From contig CAWKLL010000017.1 in the NCBI GenBank assembly GCA_963850255.1, forward strand, positions 124,001-188,000: a stretch of 64,000 bases of DNA. The letters are read 5' to 3'. The position numbers and the translations under genes are program-made. Shown here one piece after another: positions 11,001 to 18,647 of the stretch (position 1 is its first letter; each line of letters begins with the position of its first letter). The stretch comes from J054 sp963850255. Lineage in GTDB: Bacteria > Pseudomonadota > Gammaproteobacteria > Steroidobacterales > GCA-2729495. The notes beneath the pieces are model-generated. The model saw only the letters and a program-made list of their open reading frames with translations, ran no database searches and was not told the DNA's origin.

Positions 11001-11951
11001 ATGGATGAGTTCGAAGTCATTCAGTATTTGCTGGCGCATGTTCCGGCGCAGGCTGAGCAACTGCGCGTCGGTATCGGTGACGATGCAGCGATCTTCGCAC
11101 CACCCGTCGGGCAGGAAATCGCCGTAGCGACTGACAGCCTGGTGCTGGGGACGCACTTCACTGAGGAATTGTCAGCCGCCGCAATCGCGCATCGTGCCCT
11201 GGCGGTTAATCTCAGTGATCTCGCCGCGATGGGCGCTCAGCCTTGCTGGTTCCTGCTCAATCTGAGCCTGCCGACAGCCGAGGCGTCGTGGGTTAAAGAC
11301 TTTGCCAAGGGGCTTGCGGCGTTGGCCCGGCACCATGCAGTGACGCTGATCGGTGGTGATACCGTGCGCGGGCCGCTGTGCGTGGGCGTAACGGCCATTG
11401 GCTATGTGCCGACAGGGCAGGCGCTGCAACGCAATGGCGCCCAGCCCGGCGATGGCATTTTTGTCACCGGACGACTGGGTAACGCTGGCTATGCCTGGCG
11501 GCAGCTGGCTGCGGGCGCTGGCTGGTCAGACACAGATCCTCTGTTCACGGCTTTTTCGCGGCCGTCGCCGCGCGTTCAGCAGGGCTTGGCGCTGCGCGAT
11601 CTGGCCACGGCTGCCATCGATGTTTCCGACGGACTGCAGGTCGACTTGCAGCGGCTGATGTCGGCCAGTGGTCTGGGTGCGGAGTTGCGGGTGGAACAAT
11701 TACCGCTGGACGCATGTTTGATTGAGCGTTGCGGGATTGACAGGGCGCGCAGCCTCGCCATGCTTGGCGGGGATGACTACGAGCTGTGTTTCACAGTGCC
11801 GATGCACGCTGCAGCGGCCTTGCAGGATTCGGCACGGCACTGGGACTGCAGGCTAACCCAGATTGGCCAATGCCGCGCTGGCGCAGGCATCGACCTCAAG
11901 CTGAACGGGCGGTCTTGGTCAGCCTCGATGGAGGAGTATCAACATTTCTAG
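11001..11951 (+). CDS. thiL: Thiamine-monophosphate kinase
   Basis: Phosphorylates thiamine monophosphate to the active diphosphate. It has 316 residues from the ATG at 11001; a longer frame inside nusB is rejected. The N-terminus MDEFEVIQYL, the IGDDAAIF ATP/Mg loop, the LAVNLSDLAAMGA stretch and the IDVSDGLQVDL and LGGDDYELCFTV motifs are typical. Its final codons contain a GGAGGAG that may act as ribosome-binding site for pgpA. Confidence 0.95.
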   Translation: MDEFEVIQYLLAHVPAQAEQLRVGIGDDAAIFAPPVGQEIAVATDSLVLGTHFTEELSAAAIAHRALAVNLSDLAAMGAQPCWFLLNLSLPTAEASWVKDFAKGLAALARHHAVTLIGGDTVRGPLCVGVTAIGYVPTGQALQRNGAQPGDGIFVTGRLGNAGYAWRQLAAGAGWSDTDPLFTAFSRPSPRVQQGLALRDLATAAIDVSDGLQVDLQRLMSASGLGAELRVEQLPLDACLIERCGIDRARSLAMLGGDDYELCFTVPMHAAAALQDSARHWDCRLTQIGQCRAGAGIDLKLNGRSWSASMEEYQHF

Positions 11952-11997
11952 CGCACCACAAAATGGGCAGCTTGCCAGCGAGCTGCGCGCCCAGGTA

Positions 11998-12456
11998 TTG
12001 CGCGATCCGGTGCATTGGCTGGCGTTTGGATTTGGCTCCGGTTTGCTGCCCATAGCCCCGGGTACCTGGGGTTCAGCACTGGCGATCCTGCTGTATGCGC
12101 AGCTGCCGCAGCTGCCCCTGGTCTGGTTGATTGCCGGCCTGGTCCTGCTGGCCCTGCTGGGCGTCTGGATTTGCGGCCTTAGCGCCCGGCGCCTGGGTGT
12201 GCATGACCACGGCGGCATCGTCTATGACGAGTTTGTCGGCATGTGGCTGGTTCTGCTGGTCACGCCCTGGCAGCCGGCCTGGGTACTGGCGGCATTCCTG
12301 CTATTTCGCCTGTTTGACGTCTGGAAGCCTTGGCCGATTCGGGAACTGGATCACAGCGTACCCGGCGGGCTGGGAATTATGCTCGATGACGTTGTGGCCG
12401 CCGTGTATGCCGCCGTGCTGATCTGGGCAGGACAGTATGCGATAGCGGCGTTTTAG
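11998..12456 (+). CDS. pgpA: Phosphatidylglycerophosphatase A
   Basis: Membrane phosphatase that dephosphorylates phosphatidylglycerophosphate to phosphatidylglycerol. Motifs: LAFGFGSGLLPIAPGTWGS, VHDHGGIVYDEFVGMW and RLFDVWKPWPI with several hydrophobic segments. No ATG fits the N-terminus. The annotated TTG at 11998 leaves only three residues before the conserved core and has no clear ribosome-binding site. An ATT at 11944, 7 nt after GGAGGAG, would add 18 residues and match the E. coli length better. The true start is therefore uncertain. Confidence 0.93.
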   Translation: MRDPVHWLAFGFGSGLLPIAPGTWGSALAILLYAQLPQLPLVWLIAGLVLLALLGVWICGLSARRLGVHDHGGIVYDEFVGMWLVLLVTPWQPAWVLAAFLLFRLFDVWKPWPIRELDHSVPGGLGIMLDDVVAAVYAAVLIWAGQYAIAAF

Positions 12457-12480
12457 TTCTTTTTCCAGTGGATTTTTCGG

Positions 12481-13785
12481 ATGTCCGAGCTGGCGACCCA
12501 GAAGATTACGCGCGCGAATATCCCTGACAAGATCGGGAAGTACACGATCATCAAGGAAGTCGGCCAGGGCAGCACCGGCAACGTCTATCTTTCTCACGAC
12601 CCCTATTTCAATCGCGATGTAGCCATCAAGGTCTACGACGCCGAGCCCGAAGATGACCCCCAGCGTGCAAAAATCGCGCGCAAGATGTTTTTTAACGAAG
12701 CGCAGATGGTTGGGATGCTGCAGCACCCGAATATCTTGCCGATTATCGACGCGGGCGAAGAAAACGGTCAGTACTATATTGTGATGGAGCACGTGCAGGG
12801 CGCGCGTACTTTGTCGGCCTATTGCCGACCGGATAATCTGTTGCGCATCGATGATGTCGTGAAGATAATTTATACCTGCGCCAAAGCACTGCAATATGCG
12901 CACAAGCGCGGTGTAATTCATCGTGATATCAAGCCCAGCAATATCATGCTAACGCTTGACAACGAGGTAAAGATTATTGATTTTGGTATCGCCATTTTGC
13001 GCGATGCGGATATCTCTCGTATTGAAGGCATTGCTGGTTCGCCCAGCTACATGTCACCGGAGCAGATCCAGTCTGCCGAAATTGTCCCTTCATCGGACCT
13101 GTATTCGCTGGGGGCTGTCATGTATGAATTGCTCACCGGCTTCAGGCCGTTTCGGGCCACCACCTTGTCACGTCTGCTAAACCAGATTGTCTATGCGACC
13201 CCGCCGCCGATTCACCGCCTGCGCGCGGAAATTCCGGAGGAACTTGAAGAAGCTGTAGCTGTGGTTCTGCAAAAGGATCCGGCACGCCGCTTTCGTGACG
13301 GCGGTGAGATGGCGGCATGCCTGACCCGAGTCCATCAGGGTCTACGCGATAGTGATGTCGAGACGCACAATCTCGAACGGCTTGGCATGTTGCGAAAACT
13401 TAGTTTCTTTCACGATTTTTCCCAAGCCGAGATACGCGAGCTGCAGCGTGCCAGCGAATGGCGCGAGTACGCGGCCGGCGATGAGATTGTCCGCGAGGGC
13501 GAGATTGATGATCGTTTCTACGTGATCGCACGTGGTCGGGTAACGGTGGAACGCAATGCGAAGCCGGTAGGCTATCTGGCGGCGGGCGACTGTTTTGGCG
13601 AGTCCAGTTACGTCTCTGATGTGAAGCGCACCGCCAGCATTCGTGCAAAGGATGAAGTTGCGATTATTAGTGTCAGTGCAACACTATTGGAGCAGGTTTC
13701 TACGGAGTGCCAGCTGCGCTTTAATCAGGTGTTTTTGCGCGCGCTGATTCAAAGACTTCAGGGCGCCAACGGCGCATCTACCTGA
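12481..13785 (+). CDS. Ser/Thr protein kinase fused to a C-terminal cyclic-nucleotide-binding domain
   Basis: Soluble 434-residue Hanks-type kinase. The kinase domain spans about 20-285: P-loop GQGSTG (28-33), Lys50 in VAIK, Glu73, catalytic HRD (147-149), DFG (167-169) and SPE (192-194), so it should be active. From about 305 to 425 there is a CRP/PKA-like cyclic-nucleotide-binding fold with the phosphate-binding cassette FGESSYVSDVKRTASIRA (Gly-Glu and Arg retained). There is no DNA-binding domain and no membrane segment. Kinase and sensor in one chain suggests nucleotide control of phosphorylation. It stands alone after pgpA; the substrate is unknown. Confidence 0.9.
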   Translation: MSELATQKITRANIPDKIGKYTIIKEVGQGSTGNVYLSHDPYFNRDVAIKVYDAEPEDDPQRAKIARKMFFNEAQMVGMLQHPNILPIIDAGEENGQYYIVMEHVQGARTLSAYCRPDNLLRIDDVVKIIYTCAKALQYAHKRGVIHRDIKPSNIMLTLDNEVKIIDFGIAILRDADISRIEGIAGSPSYMSPEQIQSAEIVPSSDLYSLGAVMYELLTGFRPFRATTLSRLLNQIVYATPPPIHRLRAEIPEELEEAVAVVLQKDPARRFRDGGEMAACLTRVHQGLRDSDVETHNLERLGMLRKLSFFHDFSQAEIRELQRASEWREYAAGDEIVREGEIDDRFYVIARGRVTVERNAKPVGYLAAGDCFGESSYVSDVKRTASIRAKDEVAIISVSATLLEQVSTECQLRFNQVFLRALIQRLQGANGAST

Positions 13786-13806
13786 AGCTCACAGTGCTGG
13801 GTTTGC

Positions 13807-14052
13807 TTATTCGGCCAGGGTGCTCAGTCGCTCGGCCGTGACATCCTGCGCTTCGCCGTCCATCAGTAGCTGGACCTTCTGCTCAGCCTCGTTCAAGACG
13901 GCCTGACATTCACGACTGATGCGAACGCCTTTTTCGAATTGGCGCAGGGATTTGTCAAGACTGAGATCGCCGCTTTCCAGCTCGGAGACTATTTTCTCCA
14001 GCTCGGCCATGGACTTTTCTAGATCTAAGTTTTTGTTTTTATTGGTAGCCAC
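13807..14052 (-). CDS. xseB: Exodeoxyribonuclease VII small subunit
   Basis: Helical 81-residue subunit that binds along XseA to form the ssDNA-degrading ExoVII. Typical sequence: SMAELEKIVSELESGDLSLD and FEKGVRISREC, then a long C-terminal helix. The start codon is GTG at 14052. Unlike in many proteobacteria, ispA and dxs do not follow; it converges on the kinase gene and is divergent from the rubrerythrin operon. Confidence 0.93.
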   Translation of the reverse strand: MATNKNKNLDLEKSMAELEKIVSELESGDLSLDKSLRQFEKGVRISRECQAVLNEAEQKVQLLMDGEAQDVTAERLSTLAE

Positions 14053-14134
14053 GGTTTATTCTTTTGTTCCGAAGGCGAGCTCATTTTTACACAGGGGCCT
14101 ATTCGGGTCAATTCGTTAACCTCGTCATGTCCAG

Positions 14135-14163
14135 TTGACACACTGCAGCCCCAGCCCTATATT
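14135..14163 (+). promoter_or_regulatory. Strong sigma70 promoter of the rubrerythrin operon
   Basis: A perfect -35 TTGACA (14135-14140) and -10 TATATT (14158-14163) are separated by exactly 17 bp in the xseB/rubrerythrin divergent gap. The predicted start site falls near 14169, inside the palindrome at 14164-14178. Confidence 0.75.
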
Positions 14164-14178
14164 TTAGACTGAGTCTAA
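14164..14178. promoter_or_regulatory. Perfect 7-1-7 palindromic operator candidate (TTAGACT-G-AGTCTAA)
   Basis: A perfect inverted repeat of 7+1+7 bases directly abuts the -10 box and covers the predicted transcription start, the usual place for a repressor. The 7-1-7 geometry is that of Fur/PerR-family boxes, though the bases differ from the textbook ones. No regulator gene is adjacent. Control by peroxide or iron is inferred from the rubrerythrin downstream. Confidence 0.65.
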
Positions 14179-14213
14179 TAAAAGTCAGTGAAACTATAAC
14201 TAAGGAGCCAAAC

Positions 14214-14633
14214 GTGGACCTCAAAGCAAGTCAAACAGAACAAAATCTTAAAGACGCGTTCGCCGGTGAATCCCAGGCCAACCGTCGCTATCTCTACTTT
14301 GCCAACAAGGCGGATGTTGAAGGTTACAACGATGTCGCCACGGTGTTTCGTTCCACGGCAGAAGGCGAAACCGGCCATGCGCACGGGCATCTTGACTACC
14401 TGGCAACCGTCGGAGACCCGGCTACGGGGCTGCCCATAGGCCCCACCGGCAAGAATTTGCAGGCAGCTATTGAAGGTGAAACCCACGAATACACGGATAT
14501 GTATCCGGGTATGGCGAAAACTGCCCGCGATGAAGGTTTCGACGAAATTGCTGACTGGTTCGAAACCCTGGCCAAAGCCGAGCGTTCCCACGCCAATCGC
14601 TTCCAGAAAGCCTTCGATACGCTCGACGGCTAG
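14214..14633 (+). CDS. Rubrerythrin-type diiron protein (ferritin-like domain only)
   Basis: A 139-residue four-helix ferritin-like protein, likely a diiron peroxidase or iron-handling protein of the cytoplasm. Helix motifs with iron ligands are visible: AGESQANRRYLYFANKA, EGETGHAHGHL, EGETHEYTDMY and KAERSHANRF. The C-terminal rubredoxin (CxxC...CxxC) of classical rubrerythrin is absent, so an external electron donor is needed; the Fe-S protein next door is a candidate. The GTG start at 14214 follows TAAGGAG. It is the first gene of a three-gene unit. Confidence 0.92.
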   Translation: MDLKASQTEQNLKDAFAGESQANRRYLYFANKADVEGYNDVATVFRSTAEGETGHAHGHLDYLATVGDPATGLPIGPTGKNLQAAIEGETHEYTDMYPGMAKTARDEGFDEIADWFETLAKAERSHANRFQKAFDTLDG

Positions 14634-14657
14634 TCGGAGTTTCCCATTGTCTCAATA

Positions 14658-14685
14658 CGGGTCCCGGTGATCGCCGGGACCCGTT
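14658..14685 (+). other. Perfect 11-bp stem-loop between the rubrerythrin and Fe-S protein genes
   Basis: ACGGGTCCCGG and CCGGGACCCGT flank a six-base loop, giving an 11-bp perfect stem with no following T-run. This is better explained as an mRNA-stability or processing element, or a partial attenuator, than as an intrinsic terminator. The GAGGAG ribosome-binding site of the next gene lies just after it. Confidence 0.6.
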
Positions 14686-14696
14686 GAGGAGTTCGT

Positions 14697-16034
14697 ATGC
14701 CTGACGGGCCTCGTGAAGGTAGCCTGGATGCGCCGACCCGCCACCCCATTGACTGGCGCTCGGCAGATTTTTATGACGAATCTGCGCTTAATGCGGAGTT
14801 GGAGCGGGTATTCGATATCTGCCACGGTTGCCGACGCTGTTTCAATTTGTGCAATTCGTTTCCGACGCTGTTTGATGCGATAGACGAAAGCGATAGCGGC
14901 GAACTGGATGGTGTGCCGACCAAGGCCTACTGGGACGTCGTCGATCACTGCTATCTCTGCGACATGTGCTACATGTCCAAATGCCCGTATGTGCCGCCGC
15001 ATGAATGGAATGTGGATTTTCCGCACCTCATGTTGCGGGCCAAGGCCAAGCGATTCCGCGACCAGGGCGCAACGTTGCGCGACCGAATTCTCTCGGCCAC
15101 CGACCAGGTCGGGAGTCTCGCGGGGATTCCGGTAGTCAACGGCATCGTCAATGCAGCGAATCGCAATACGGCCGCCAGGGCGTTATTGGAAACTACCCTG
15201 GGGGTCGATCGCAGTGCGCCGGTGCCGGAGTATCACAGCCACAGCGCTCGAGATCGGCTCGCCGGCCATCAAAGTAGTCACCAGCCTAGTGCAGTTAACG
15301 GTACGCGAGGCCGGGTGGTGTTATTCACTACCTGTTATGGCAATCGCAATCTGCCGGAGGTGTGCGAGGATCTGCTGAGTGTCTTTGAACACAATCGGAT
15401 CCCGGTCTCGCTGGCAGCCACGGAACGCTGTTGCGGCATGCCCAAGCTTGAGCTCGGTGACCTGGCGTCCGTGGAGCAGGCCATGCAGGCCAATATCCCC
15501 GAGCTGGTCAAGTGGGTACGCGAGGGTTGGGACATAGTCGCGCCGGTGCCGTCCTGCGTGCTGATGTTCAAACAGGAACTGCCGCTGATGTTTCCTGAAG
15601 ATAAAGACGTGCAAGCTGTCGCGCAGGCGTTTTTTGATCCCTTCGAATACCTCATGCTGCGCCATAAAGCCGGTGTGTTGGAGACCGACTTTGCTACGGC
15701 TCTTGGCAAGATCAGCTACCAGGTACCCTGTCATTTACGCGTGCAGAACATCGGCCTTAAGACCAAGGAAGTGCTGGAGCTGGTACCCGATACCGAGGTC
15801 GAGGCCATCGAGCGCTGCTCCGGTCATGACGGCACCTATGGTGTGAAGAAAAAGTTTCGCGAGGTTTCGATGAAAATTGCCAAGCCGGTAATTCGCCGGG
15901 TTGATGAGGCCGGCGCCGACCATTTCACCAGCGATTGTCCGATGGCCGGAGAACAGATTGCCGGCGCAGTAGAGGGCGCAGAAGCGCGCCATCCCATTTC
16001 TCTGTTGAAAGACGCCTACGGACTTGGCGAATGA
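14697..16034 (+). CDS. Fe-S oxidoreductase with two 4Fe-4S motifs and two CCG domains (HdrD/GlpC-like)
   Basis: Soluble 445-residue protein. The N-terminal part carries two ferredoxin-like clusters: CHGCRRCFNLC near residue 42 and CYLCDMCYMSKC near 85. The C-terminal half has two cysteine-rich CCG-type domains: ERCCGMP near 245 and ERCSGHDGTYG near 375, the latter with CSG instead of CCG. This is the heterodisulfide reductase D/GlpC/LldE architecture. No flavin partner subunit is nearby. The ATG overlaps nothing upstream but follows GAGGAG; the stop overlaps the next gene's ATG (ATGA). Electron transfer to the rubrerythrin is an inference from the operon. Confidence 0.9.
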   Translation: MPDGPREGSLDAPTRHPIDWRSADFYDESALNAELERVFDICHGCRRCFNLCNSFPTLFDAIDESDSGELDGVPTKAYWDVVDHCYLCDMCYMSKCPYVPPHEWNVDFPHLMLRAKAKRFRDQGATLRDRILSATDQVGSLAGIPVVNGIVNAANRNTAARALLETTLGVDRSAPVPEYHSHSARDRLAGHQSSHQPSAVNGTRGRVVLFTTCYGNRNLPEVCEDLLSVFEHNRIPVSLAATERCCGMPKLELGDLASVEQAMQANIPELVKWVREGWDIVAPVPSCVLMFKQELPLMFPEDKDVQAVAQAFFDPFEYLMLRHKAGVLETDFATALGKISYQVPCHLRVQNIGLKTKEVLELVPDTEVEAIERCSGHDGTYGVKKKFREVSMKIAKPVIRRVDEAGADHFTSDCPMAGEQIAGAVEGAEARHPISLLKDAYGLGE

Positions 16035-16612
16035 ATAAACTGGCTCCGCAAGACCTGTTTTCCCTTGAGACCTATGCTCAGTTGCGCGCTGAATTCCGCG
16101 CCAAGGTGCTGCAGCACAAGGCTCACCGCAAGCTGGCGCTGGGCGAGCACATCACCCTGCTGTTTGAAGATCGTCTGACCATGCACTACCAGGTGCAGGA
16201 AATGCTCCGCGCCGAGCGGATTTTTGAGGCGGCCGGCATTCAGGACGAACTGGATGCCTACAACCCGCTGATTCCCGATGGCAGTAACTGGAAGGCCACC
16301 ATGCTGATCGAGTATCAGGATGTCGAAGAGCGACGCGTCGCCCTGGCCGGCTTGCGCGGCGTCGAACGCAGGGTCTGGGTCCGGGTGGCGGATTTTGAGC
16401 AGGTATTTGCCATTGCCGACGAAGACCTCGAGCGCGAGAACGATGAGAAGACCTCTGCCGTGCATTTTCTGCGCTTCGAGTTGAGCCCGGATATGTGCTC
16501 GGCGCTAAAGGCTGGGGCGGATCTCACCGCCGGCATTGATCATTCTGACTATTCGCTGCAGGTCGAGGTACCGGAATCGACTCGCGAATCACTGCTGGCA
16601 GATTTGCACTAG
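16031..16612 (+). CDS. DUF3501 family protein
   Basis: A 193-residue protein of unknown biochemical function, recognised from its constant company with rubrerythrin and Fe-S oxidoreductase genes. Conserved-looking stretch: LGEHITLLFEDRLTMHYQVQEMLRAER. It is acidic and soluble with no cysteine pairs for a cluster. The ATG at 16031 overlaps the previous stop by 4 bp (ATGA), indicating translational coupling and probable equal amounts. It closes the operon. Confidence 0.85.
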   Translation: MNKLAPQDLFSLETYAQLRAEFRAKVLQHKAHRKLALGEHITLLFEDRLTMHYQVQEMLRAERIFEAAGIQDELDAYNPLIPDGSNWKATMLIEYQDVEERRVALAGLRGVERRVWVRVADFEQVFAIADEDLERENDEKTSAVHFLRFELSPDMCSALKAGADLTAGIDHSDYSLQVEVPESTRESLLADLH

Positions 16613-16752
16613 AACTGCCTGCAGCCTGCCGGATCAGCCTGTTGGTGACTGGCGGCCCTTCATAAGCATTGCCTTTTGCTGCTGACTGCATAACATCGCC
16701 TTGTTGTTGTGCGTATTACCGTGCCCGGGCTGGGCCGCGGTGGGGTTATTTA

Positions 16753-18633
16753 ATGAGTCGTAGCTATGCTGCCGCTGACATTGAGGTGCTCAGCGGCCTG
16801 GATCCTGTTCGTCGCCGTCCCGGCATGTATACCGATACCTCGCGGCCCAATCATCTGGCCCATGAGGTTATCGACAACAGTGTCGATGAGGCGCTGGTCG
16901 GCCATTGTCGGCGTATAGATGTGACCCTCTACAAAGACGGGTCCCTTGAGGTCAGTGACGATGGCCGCGGCATGCCCGTGGACAAGCATCCGAAGGAAAA
17001 AATTCCGGGCGTTGAGTTGATTCTCACGCGCCTGCATGCCGGCGGTAAATTTTCCGGCGACAATTATCGTTTCTCCGGCGGTTTGCACGGCGTCGGCGTT
17101 TCCGTGGTCAATGCCTTGTCCAAGAACCTGGAGGTCTGGATTCGTCGCGACGCCAAGGAATACAACCTCAGTTTCAAGGGCGGCAAAAAATCCGGCAAGC
17201 TGGAAGTGGTGGGGAAGGTCGGCAAGACCAATACAGGAACCACAATCCGCTTCTGGCCTGATCCGAAGTATTTTGATTCGCCCAAGTTTTCCTTGCCGCA
17301 ACTCAAACACGTGCTCCGCGCCAAGGCGGTATTGTGTCCGGGCCTGCTTATCCGCCTGAAGGTCGAGAAGCCTGCTGAAACGCTTGAGTGGCAGTATGAA
17401 GGCGGGCTGGAACAATACCTGCAGGAATCCGTCGGCGAGGTTGAGATGCTGCCGCAGGAGCCCTTTGCCGGCAGCCTGCAGGGCAAACGCGATGAAGTCG
17501 ACTGGGCCATGGTCTGGTGCGATGCTGAATCCGTGTCAGAGTCATATGTGAACCTGGTGCCCACGGCTCAGGGCGGTACGCATGTGAACGGTTTTCGTAC
17601 CGGTCTGACCGAAGCGCTGCGCGAATACTGCGACTTTCGTAGCCTGTTACCGCGTGGTCTGCGCATTGCACCGGAAGATACCTGGGACGGGGTAAATTAC
17701 GTCTTGTCGGTGAAAACCGAAGAACCGCAGTTCAGTGGTCAGACTAAAGAGCGATTGTCTTCCCGGGAAGTCGCGGCCTTCGTCTCAGGCACCGTCAAAG
17801 ACACGCTCGGTATCTGGCTCAACCAGCATCCGGAAACCGGCGACCAGATCGCCGAACGCGTGATCGCTGCCGCGCAGCAGCGCATGCGCGCCAGTAAGAA
17901 AGTGGTGCGAAAAAAGATTGTTTCCGGGCCGGCGCTGCCTGGCAAGCTCGCAGACTGCTCATCGTCGGAGCCGAGTCGCTGTGAATTATTTCTGGTCGAG
18001 GGTGACTCTGCCGGCGGCTCGGCCAAGCAAGCCCGCGATCGTGAGTTTCAGGCAATTCTGCCGTTGCGCGGAAAGATACTGAATACCTGGGAGGTTGATC
18101 AGGCTGAGCTACTGGCATCCCAGGAGATTCACAACATCAGTGTCGCCATCGGTATTGATCCGGGTGCTGAAGACCTGTCCGAGCTGCGCTATCACAGGAT
18201 TTGTATCCTGGCCGACGCCGATTCCGACGGGCAGCATATTGCGACGCTTATCTGCGCCTTATTTCACCGCCATTTCCCGCGCCTGGTCAAAGCCGGCCAT
18301 GTTTATGTGGCCATGCCGCCGCTCTACCGTATCGATGTCGGTAAGCAGGTTTTCTATGCGCTGGATGAAGGTGAGCGTCAGGGCACGCTGGAGCGAATCG
18401 AGGCAGAGAAGATGCGCGGCAAGATTAATGTTATTCGCTTCAAGGGCCTGGGTGAAATGAGCCCGGGTCAACTGCGGGAAACAACCATGGCGCCGGATAC
18501 ACGCCGATTGCTTCAGCTTACCGTTGATGCCAGCGATATGACTGATGAAACACTCGATATGTTGTTAGCCAAGAAGCGTTCGCGAGATCGTCGCGAATGG
18601 CTGGAATCCAAGGGCGATCTCGCCGAAATCTGA
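16753..18633 (+). CDS. parE: DNA topoisomerase IV subunit B
   Basis: ATPase subunit of the decatenating type II topoisomerase. It has 626 residues from ATG 16753. GHKL ATP-binding motifs are present (EVIDNSVDEALVG, DDGRGMPV, GGLHGVGVSVVNALS), and the TOPRIM part shows LVEGDSAGGSAKQARDR and DADSDGQHI. It lacks the roughly 170-residue insertion of enterobacterial GyrB and is followed by parC 14 bp downstream, so ParE is preferred over GyrB. Confidence 0.96.
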   Translation: MSRSYAAADIEVLSGLDPVRRRPGMYTDTSRPNHLAHEVIDNSVDEALVGHCRRIDVTLYKDGSLEVSDDGRGMPVDKHPKEKIPGVELILTRLHAGGKFSGDNYRFSGGLHGVGVSVVNALSKNLEVWIRRDAKEYNLSFKGGKKSGKLEVVGKVGKTNTGTTIRFWPDPKYFDSPKFSLPQLKHVLRAKAVLCPGLLIRLKVEKPAETLEWQYEGGLEQYLQESVGEVEMLPQEPFAGSLQGKRDEVDWAMVWCDAESVSESYVNLVPTAQGGTHVNGFRTGLTEALREYCDFRSLLPRGLRIAPEDTWDGVNYVLSVKTEEPQFSGQTKERLSSREVAAFVSGTVKDTLGIWLNQHPETGDQIAERVIAAAQQRMRASKKVVRKKIVSGPALPGKLADCSSSEPSRCELFLVEGDSAGGSAKQARDREFQAILPLRGKILNTWEVDQAELLASQEIHNISVAIGIDPGAEDLSELRYHRICILADADSDGQHIATLICALFHRHFPRLVKAGHVYVAMPPLYRIDVGKQVFYALDEGERQGTLERIEAEKMRGKINVIRFKGLGEMSPGQLRETTMAPDTRRLLQLTVDASDMTDETLDMLLAKKRSRDRREWLESKGDLAEI

Positions 18634-18647
18634 CGGAGACAGGCAGC

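Noticed and set aside
14455..14640. Rubredoxin domain at the rubrerythrin C-terminus
   Set aside because: No CxxC pairs occur; the protein ends right after the ferritin-like fold.
14658..14690. Hairpin after rubrerythrin as an intrinsic terminator
   Set aside because: No T-run follows and the downstream gene is clearly in the same unit.
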